Positions 6,142-10,762 of a DNA stretch of 10,762 bases are shown here, piece after piece. Source of the stretch: Syntrophomonadaceae bacterium (GTDB lineage: Bacteria > Bacillota > Dethiobacteria > DTU022 > UBA8154); assembly GCA_007122565.1 (NCBI GenBank), contig SKTJ01000098.1, positions 1-10,762 of the forward strand, read 5' to 3'. The first letter of the stretch is position 1, and each line of letters begins with the position of its first letter. The position numbers were made by a program, and so were the translations under genes. The notes beneath the pieces were generated by a model. That model was not told the DNA's origin. It was given only the letters and a program-made list of their open reading frames with translations, and ran no database searches.

Positions 6142-7326
6142 ATGAAAAAAGCAGTAATTGTCAGTGCAGTAAGAACTATCGCAGGCAGTTTTGGTGGCAG
6201 CTTGAGCGGCTTGGGCGCCCCTGACCTGGGGGCGGCCATTGTCAAGGCGGCAGTGGAAAGAGCAGGTATCACTGGTGAGGATGTTGATGAACTGGTATTC
6301 GGCTGTGGCTGGCAGGCCGGGCTCGGACCGAACGTGGCCCGTATTGCGGCGATTAAAGGGGGCCTGCCCCACAAGGTGCCGGCTTACACCATCAATATAC
6401 GCTGTGCTTCCAGTATGCAGGCTGTGATCCAGGCTGTGCGCTCCATTGCCGTAGGTGATGCTGATGTAGTTATCGCAGGCGGCACCGAATCGGCATCGAA
6501 CGTACCCTACTTGATCCCCCAGGCCCGCTGGGGTGCCCGCATGTGGGACTTCCCCGTTTACGATGGCCTGCACAAGGATGGTTTCAAGTGTGCCCTGGCA
6601 GGAATGTTTATGGGGGACACGGCTGAGCTATTGGTGGAAAAGTATAATATCAGCCGCGAGGAACAGGATACCTTTGCCATCGAAAGTCATCAGAAGGCTG
6701 TTAAGGCAGTACAGGAAGGGAAGTTTAAGGAAGAAATTCTCCCCTTGGAAATTAAGAAAAAGAAGGAAATGCTCACCGTGGATACGGAGGAGATCCCCCG
6801 CGATAACGTTTCCCTGGAGAAAATGGGCAAATTACCCCCTGTATTTAAAAAAGACGGTGGCTCTGTTACAGCAGGAAACAGTTGTGCACTGAGCGATTGT
6901 GCCTCGGCCATGGTAATTATGTCTGAAGAAAAAGCGAAAGCCCTGGGCCTTACCCCTCTGGCGGTAATTCGCGGCTACGCAGCAGCGGGAGTCGATCCTA
7001 AGTACATGGGTATCGGCCCGGTGGCAGCTATCCCCATTGCGCTGCAAAAAGCCGGCCTCAAGCTTGAGGATATCGAACTGATCGAACTGAACGAAGCTTT
7101 TGCCGCCCAGTACCTGGCCTGTGAGCGGGAGATGAAATTCGACCGTGACAAAGTCAATATTTTTGGTGGAGCGATCGCCCTGGGACATCCTGTGGGAGCA
7201 ACGGGCACTAAATTGATCACCACTAACATTTATTCCCTGAAAGATCAGGGCAAGACACTGGGGATGACCAGCGCCTGTGTCGGCGGCGGACAGGGACTTG
7301 CCATTGTGGTGGAAAGATTAAGTTAA
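6142..7326 (+). CDS. thlA: Acetyl-CoA C-acetyltransferase (thiolase)
   Basis: This 394-residue thiolase catalyses the reversible cleavage of acetoacetyl-CoA to two acetyl-CoA (or the condensation). It is the terminal step of butyrate-type beta-oxidation. The full family fingerprint is present: nucleophilic Cys88 in RCASS, NEAF (317-320), His349 in GHPVGATGTK, and the acid/base Cys379 in CVGGGQG. Its length is standard. The usual HMG or VMG motif of the covering loop is FMG here (within AGMFMGDTAE, about 155-164), a mild deviation that may affect chain-length preference. The ATG is preceded by GGGGAG 7 nt upstream. It is the first gene of the operon behind the sigma-54 promoter. The short-chain role is inferred from the neighbours; a 3-ketoacyl-CoA thiolase with wider range is possible. 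Confidence 0.95.
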   Translation: MKKAVIVSAVRTIAGSFGGSLSGLGAPDLGAAIVKAAVERAGITGEDVDELVFGCGWQAGLGPNVARIAAIKGGLPHKVPAYTINIRCASSMQAVIQAVRSIAVGDADVVIAGGTESASNVPYLIPQARWGARMWDFPVYDGLHKDGFKCALAGMFMGDTAELLVEKYNISREEQDTFAIESHQKAVKAVQEGKFKEEILPLEIKKKKEMLTVDTEEIPRDNVSLEKMGKLPPVFKKDGGSVTAGNSCALSDCASAMVIMSEEKAKALGLTPLAVIRGYAAAGVDPKYMGIGPVAAIPIALQKAGLKLEDIELIELNEAFAAQYLACEREMKFDRDKVNIFGGAIALGHPVGATGTKLITTNIYSLKDQGKTLGMTSACVGGGQGLAIVVERLS

Positions 7327-7365
7327 GTATTTTAAGTGAGGAATGGGGAGCGGGCCGCGGAGTTC

Positions 7366-7386
7366 GAACAGCTACCTGGCCTGTTC
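7366..7386 (+). other. Small intercistronic hairpin between thiolase and hbd
   Basis: GAACAG (7366-7371) and CTGTTC (7381-7386) form a perfect 6-bp stem with a 9-nt loop. No T-run follows, so it does not look like a terminator and could instead affect mRNA processing or stability. The 98-base gap shows no other feature apart from the hbd ribosome site. Confidence 0.35.
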
Positions 7387-7424
7387 CTTAAAAATAGTAA
7401 CCATTTGAGAGGAGGATATTTAGT

Positions 7425-8309
7425 ATGGAGGTTAAAAAAGTATTTGTCCAGGGAGCGGGAATCATGGGCACAGGTATCGCCCATCTGGTGGCCCAAAAGG
7501 GCCTGCAGGCCGTGCTGATGGATATTGACGAGGCTATCGTGCAGCGCAGCTTGGGCAACATCGAAAAACTGTTGAACAAGCGGGTGGAAAAAGGTAAAAT
7601 GACCGCTGATGACGTCAAGGATCTGATGGGACGGATCAAGCCCTCCACCGATCAAAACGATGCGGCTGATTGCGACTTCATTATTGAAGCAGTAATCGAA
7701 AATGTGGAACTGAAGCAGAAGATTTTTGCCAAACTGGAAGAAATCGCTCCAAAAGATGCTATCCTGGCAACCAACACCACCGCTTGCGGTATTTCAGAGA
7801 TCGCCTCTGCGCTTAACGATCCGACCCGCCTGGTGGGGATGCACTTCTTCAACCCGGCAGTTGTAATGAAGCTGGTGGAGATTATGCCCGGTGTGGCTAC
7901 CAACCAGGTATATGTGGATAAAGTGAACGAGTTCGCCCTGTTCCTTGGCAAAGAGCCTGTGGTAACGGCAAAAGAGGGAATCGCCGGCGTTGCCAGCCGT
8001 GTTTTGGCAGGCCTGCTGAACGAAGCAGTCTGGGTTCTGGAAGAGGGTATCGCCAACGCTGCAGATATTGACACAGCACTGAAGATGGGTTCGAACCTGC
8101 CCATGGGACCGCTGGCGCTGATCGACCTGATCGGAATCGATACACATCTGGCAAAAACCCGCACCCTTTACGCCAAGCTGGGTGATGCCCGATATCGTCC
8201 CTGCTACCTGCTGGAGAAGATGGTACACGCCGGTTACCTGGGACGGAAAAGCAAAAAAGGCTTCTACGACTACACCCAGGATCCCCCCGTCCCCACAATC
8301 CTCAAGTAG
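7425..8309 (+). CDS. hbd: 3-hydroxybutyryl-CoA dehydrogenase
   Basis: This 294-residue enzyme interconverts 3-hydroxybutyryl-CoA and acetoacetyl-CoA with NAD(H). The N-terminal Rossmann fold has GAGIMGTGIA (10-19) and Asp33 in LMDID, consistent with NAD rather than NADP. The catalytic His140 lies in GMHFFNP and its partner Glu152 in LVEIMPG. The C-terminal helical domain has the typical LPMGPLALIDLIGID (225-239) and GRKSKKGFYDY near the end. The family's active-site Asn in the usual NR pair appears as Ser191 (VASRVL), and the usual Ser after NT is Thr here (NTTACGIS). Both substitutions are conservative and leave the His-Glu dyad intact. AGAGGAGG lies 9 nt before the ATG. It follows the thiolase by 98 bases in the same direction, probably in one transcript. 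Confidence 0.96.
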   Translation: MEVKKVFVQGAGIMGTGIAHLVAQKGLQAVLMDIDEAIVQRSLGNIEKLLNKRVEKGKMTADDVKDLMGRIKPSTDQNDAADCDFIIEAVIENVELKQKIFAKLEEIAPKDAILATNTTACGISEIASALNDPTRLVGMHFFNPAVVMKLVEIMPGVATNQVYVDKVNEFALFLGKEPVVTAKEGIAGVASRVLAGLLNEAVWVLEEGIANAADIDTALKMGSNLPMGPLALIDLIGIDTHLAKTRTLYAKLGDARYRPCYLLEKMVHAGYLGRKSKKGFYDYTQDPPVPTILK

Positions 8310-8315
8310 AAGCGG

Positions 8316-8350
8316 AAATGGGACAAGGGGACAGGTCCCTTGTCCCATTT
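8316..8350 (+). repeat. Perfect 14-bp palindromic element just after hbd
   Basis: AAATGGGACAAGGG (8316-8329) and CCCTTGTCCCATTT (8337-8350) are perfect inverted copies around a 7-nt loop (GACAGGT). Only four T follow, so it could be a weak terminator or attenuator within the operon. GGGACA/TGTCCC palindromes of this kind look to me like a dispersed intergenic repeat found in many Clostridia; that is a recollection, not a search result. Confidence 0.7.
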
Positions 8351-8371
8351 TATGCGGTAACTATGGAAATG

Positions 8372-8411
8372 CCTGTAGGGACGGGTCTTTTGGGCCCGCC
8401 CGCAAAACAGG
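8372..8411 (+). repeat. Second palindromic element in the hbd-acd gap
   Basis: The outer arms CCTGT (8372-8376) and ACAGG (8407-8411) enclose CGGGTC (8382-8387) and GGCCCG (8393-8398), which pair with one G-T wobble around a TTTTG loop. Together with the palindrome 21 bases upstream it fills most of the 147-base gap. It resembles a dispersed GC-rich intergenic repeat rather than a gene-specific signal. Confidence 0.55.
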
Positions 8412-8456
8412 ATAACATATCAATTGGATTAATAATAAGAAAGAGGTGTTTTAACA

Positions 8457-9611
8457 TTGGATTTTAAGTATAACGATGAACAATTAGCGGTGCAATCCAT
8501 GGTTCGCGATTTTGTGGCCAAGGAAATTACCCCCAATGCCAAGCAGTGGGATATCGACGAAAAATTCCCCGATGATGTCTGGAAGAAGATGGGTGATCTC
8601 GGTATTATCGGCACGGCCATCCCCGAGGAATATGAGGGCAGCGGCATGGACTATCTCTCCCACGCCATTGTGGCCGAGGAACTGGGCTACGGCTGTTCCT
8701 CCATGCGGGGCAGTTATTCCGTAAATATCTCCCTGGTAGCCAAGACCATTCTGAAATGGGGCACCGAGGAGCAGAAGCAAAAATATGTCCCCCCCATCGC
8801 CCTGGGCCAGTCTTTCGGCTGCTACGGCCTTACTGAACCTGATTCGGGCAGTAATGCTGCCGGCATGAAAAGCATAGCGGAGAAGGATGGAGACTATTAT
8901 GTCTTAAGCGGCAACAAGATGTGGATTACTCATGCTGACGTATCCGATGTCTCCCTCGTTTTAGCTAAAACTGATAAGGATAAAGGTCCCAAAGGGATCA
9001 CCGCATTCCTGGTGGAAAAAGGAACCCCGGGCTTTACCGCCCAGCCCATCCACGAAAAGATTGGTCTGCGTGCCCAGGATACGGGTGAACTGATCATGGA
9101 CGGCGCACGGGTGCATAAGGACCAGATGCTCGGCCCGGAGGGCAAGGGATTTGCCGTGGCCATGTCTGCTCTGGACAACGCCCGTTTCACAGTTTCTGCC
9201 GGCTGCATAGGCACGGCGCAGTCAGCTCTGGATATTTCTAAAACCTATGCTAAAGAACGGATCCAGTTCGGCAAGCCCATTGCAGGGCACCAGTTGGTGC
9301 AGCAGCTTATTGCCAATATGGTTGTGGACATAGAGATGGGACGCATGCTCGTCTGGCGTGCCGGTGAACTGAAGAACCAGGGTGTTCCCAACACACGTGA
9401 GACCTGCATGGCCAAGTATTTCTGCGGTGAGATGGTCAACCGGGTTGTCTATAACGCCATGCAGGTGCTTGGCGGTTACAGTTTCTCCGGAGAATATCCT
9501 TTGGAGCGTATGTATCGTGACTCCCGCATCAATACCCTTTATGAAGGCACTTCACAGATTCAGCAGTTAATCATCGGCAATTCCGAGCTCGGCATTCCCG
9601 CTTTTGTGTAA
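8457..9611 (+). CDS. bcd: Short-chain acyl-CoA dehydrogenase (butyryl-CoA dehydrogenase type)
   Basis: This 384-residue FAD enzyme oxidises butyryl-CoA to crotonyl-CoA (or reduces it back), passing electrons to an electron-transfer flavoprotein. The family signatures are clear: GCYGLTEPDSGSNAAG (121-136), WITHADVSD (156-164) with the flavin-contact strand, ERIQFGKPIAGHQ in the C-terminal domain, MQVLGGYSFSGEYP, and the catalytic base Glu363 in YEGTSQIQ, the position used by short- and medium-chain members. The start is TTG at 8457: AAAGAGGTG lies 8 nt upstream and gives the normal family N-terminus (DFKYNDEQLAVQSMVRDF), whereas the next ATG would remove the first 14 residues. Its etfA and etfB partners are not adjacent here, unlike in the classic clostridial crt-bcd-etfBA-hbd operon. 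It lies 147 bases after hbd, across two palindromes, and 21 bases before the hydratase start. Confidence 0.95.
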   Translation: MDFKYNDEQLAVQSMVRDFVAKEITPNAKQWDIDEKFPDDVWKKMGDLGIIGTAIPEEYEGSGMDYLSHAIVAEELGYGCSSMRGSYSVNISLVAKTILKWGTEEQKQKYVPPIALGQSFGCYGLTEPDSGSNAAGMKSIAEKDGDYYVLSGNKMWITHADVSDVSLVLAKTDKDKGPKGITAFLVEKGTPGFTAQPIHEKIGLRAQDTGELIMDGARVHKDQMLGPEGKGFAVAMSALDNARFTVSAGCIGTAQSALDISKTYAKERIQFGKPIAGHQLVQQLIANMVVDIEMGRMLVWRAGELKNQGVPNTRETCMAKYFCGEMVNRVVYNAMQVLGGYSFSGEYPLERMYRDSRINTLYEGTSQIQQLIIGNSELGIPAFV

Positions 9612-9632
9612 ATGATAGGAGGAAAAAGCATC

Positions 9633-10412
9633 ATGTATGAGTTTATTAAGTATGAAAAAGAAGCTCCTCTGGCTATTATTACGGTGAACCGCCCCAAGGT
9701 AATGAATGCCATGAACAATGCACTGGTGGAAGAATTTGCCCAGGCCTTTGCAGAGGCGGAAAAAGATGCTGAGGTGCGGGCGCTGATCCTTACGGGAGAA
9801 GGGGAAAAAGCGTTTATGGCCGGCGCTGACATTAAAGAAGTGCAGGCCCGGGATTTTGTGCTTGGACGCATCCAGACCCGCAGGCGTCAGGAAGTACTGA
9901 ACATGCTGCAGGAGATGCCCAAGCCCGTAATTGCGGCGATCAACGGTTTTGCTCTGGGAGCCGGGCTGGAAACGGCCCTGGCCTGCACCCTGCGCATCGC
10001 TTCCAGCAATGCCAAGCTTGGTTCTCCGGAAGTAAACCTGGGGATTATCCCCGGTGACGGCGCTACGCAGCGCCTGCCCCGCATGATCGGTTTTGGAAGG
10101 GCCATGGAGATGGTTCTGACGGCCCGCATGATTGATGCGGAAGAAGCTCAGCGTATTGGTCTGGTAAATAAAGTGGTGCCGCAGGAAGAATTAATGGATG
10201 AAGCGAAAAAAATGGCCGGCACCATCATCTCCAAGTCTCCCCTGGCCATCCAGTATGCCAAGGAAGCGGTAAACCGCTCCATGGAGATGGGGCTGAACGA
10301 GGGCATGGCCCACGAGTCGTACCTCCACGCTCTGGCATGTGCTTCAGAAGATAAAAAAGAAGGAGTAGCTGCCTTCCTGGAAAAGCGCAAACCGGAGTAT
10401 AAGGGGAAATAA
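9633..10412 (+). CDS. crt: Enoyl-CoA hydratase / 3-hydroxybutyryl-CoA dehydratase (crotonase)
   Basis: This 259-residue crotonase-fold enzyme adds water to crotonyl-CoA to give 3-hydroxybutyryl-CoA. Oxyanion-hole segments are present: AFMAGADIKE (about 60-69) and NGFALGAGLE (about 104-113). Both catalytic glutamates are kept, Glu113 in GAGLETALAC and Glu133 in SPEVNLGIIPGDGATQRL, which marks a hydratase rather than an isomerase or hydrolase of the superfamily. The length is typical. I chose the ATG at 9633 because AGGAGG (9617-9622) lies 10 nt upstream; an in-frame ATG at 9612, directly after the acd stop, would put that ribosome site inside the gene and add 7 residues. It is the last gene of the operon, tightly coupled to acd, and is followed by a large palindromic region. 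Confidence 0.95.
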   Translation: MYEFIKYEKEAPLAIITVNRPKVMNAMNNALVEEFAQAFAEAEKDAEVRALILTGEGEKAFMAGADIKEVQARDFVLGRIQTRRRQEVLNMLQEMPKPVIAAINGFALGAGLETALACTLRIASSNAKLGSPEVNLGIIPGDGATQRLPRMIGFGRAMEMVLTARMIDAEEAQRIGLVNKVVPQEELMDEAKKMAGTIISKSPLAIQYAKEAVNRSMEMGLNEGMAHESYLHALACASEDKKEGVAAFLEKRKPEYKGK

Positions 10413-10762
10413 ACAACCTCTACCACCCCGGAAAGATCATAAAACGGATGTAACTGTTCAGGTGTATACCTCGGAGTGCAGGATACCTGTTCGGAAACCG
10501 CAGTCTCAAGCAAAAGATCATAAAGTGGCCTTTACCTACCCGGCCACATGCTTTGGCTCGCTGCGCTCAGACACGTAGCATGTGGAACCCCCCGGGCCGG
10601 TAAAGGCTTTGACCGAGCCTGAACGGTTCCTCACAGGTAATCCTGCACTCCGGATGCAACTTGATGTTAATAAGCTCCTTGAGTGCTGAGTAGACAATCA
10701 TGAAGCTTCGCTTCACCATCAGAAAGATGAAAACACATGGCGAGGATGTTCGCGGGCGGACA
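10413..10762. other. Downstream intergenic region without a recognisable gene
   Basis: No coding sequence that I can support lies in these 350 bases. They hold the large palindrome at 10472-10652 and a 12-bp direct repeat AAAGATCATAAA at 10432-10443 and 10513-10524. They also hold a near-repeat CGGATGTAACT / CGGATGCAACT at 10445-10455 and 10651-10661, and a small hairpin TGAAGC-TTC-GCTTCA at 10691-10705. No classical stem followed by a T-run is seen after crt. Confidence 0.6.
10472..10652. repeat. Large imperfect palindrome (about 180 bp) after the beta-oxidation operon
   Basis: Nested inverted arms span the element. The outer arm CGGAGTGCAGGATACCTGT (10472-10490) pairs with ACAGGTAATCCTGCACTCCG (10633-10652) with one inserted base. 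A weaker middle arm is at about 10491-10510 and 10611-10632. GCCTTTACC (10528-10536) pairs with GGTAAAGGC (10599-10607). The inner arm CCACATGCT (10544-10552) pairs with AGCATGTGG (10577-10585) around a 24-nt loop. The transcript would fold into one long interrupted hairpin. It could be a non-autonomous mobile or dispersed repeat (MITE/REP-like), a structured RNA or a complex 3' end; the sequence alone does not decide. Confidence 0.75.

Noticed and set aside
6064..6573. A 169-codon minus-strand open frame across the thiolase start and leader
   Set aside because: It lies opposite a clear thiolase and has no family features; its length reflects the GC-biased codon use of the real gene.
7344..7362. 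Possible sigma-54 promoter before hbd (GG-N10-GC spacing)
   Set aside because: Only the GG/GC spacing fits; the flanking bases (TGGGGA, CCGC) are far from consensus, and the region is simply G-rich.
7794..8348. A 184-codon minus-strand open frame opposite hbd
   Set aside because: It is a shadow of hbd. It would begin inside the palindrome and shows no motifs.
14..8429. ATCAATTGGAT and AAACAGGATAA shared between 14-44 and 8404-8429
   Set aside because: Matches of 11-12 bases are expected by chance in 10 kb, the order is swapped, and one copy lies in a coding frame.

Overview
The window looks like a stretch of chromosome from an anaerobic, spore-former-type Bacillota (Clostridia; possibly a syntroph or fatty-acid/butyrate metaboliser of the Syntrophomonadaceae/Peptococcaceae kind). 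The grounds are strong AGGAGG-type ribosome binding sites, sigma-A promoters with TATAAT boxes, a TTG start, and a short-chain beta-oxidation gene set under a sigma-54 regulator. The genus cannot be fixed from the sequence alone.

Left part (1-3240): the 3' end of an unrecognised plus-strand gene ends at a terminator. It converges on a minus-strand membrane-anchored CapA-type metallophosphatase with its own sigma-A promoter. Divergent from that is a two-gene plus-strand unit, an alpha/beta hydrolase and a small flavodoxin-like protein, closed by a strong terminator that probably works in both directions.

Middle (3241-6141): a small minus-strand gene for a membrane-anchored protein of unknown function has a near-perfect sigma-A promoter. 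It is divergent from a large sigma-54 activator (PrpR_N sensor - PAS - AAA+ - Fis-type HTH). The 410-base gap after the activator holds a very good -24/-12 sigma-54 promoter and a roughly 330-nt leader. A 19-bp AT-rich motif (core GTTTAAAATATKAACAT) occurs twice just before the activator and twice, in opposite orientation, in that leader. I infer that these are the activator's own binding sites.

Right part (6142-10412): four plus-strand genes make a full four-carbon beta-oxidation (or reverse) cycle: thiolase, 3-hydroxybutyryl-CoA dehydrogenase, acyl-CoA dehydrogenase and enoyl-CoA hydratase. They interconvert butyryl-CoA, crotonyl-CoA, 3-hydroxybutyryl-CoA, acetoacetyl-CoA and two acetyl-CoA. 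No EtfAB electron carrier or CoA-transferase gene lies in the window. Palindromic elements sit in the hbd-acd gap, and a roughly 180-bp imperfect palindrome lies after the last gene.

The most interesting content is the apparent self-contained circuit: a small-molecule-sensing sigma-54 activator, its candidate operator family, a sigma-54 promoter and the beta-oxidation operon it would control. The large palindrome downstream comes second.
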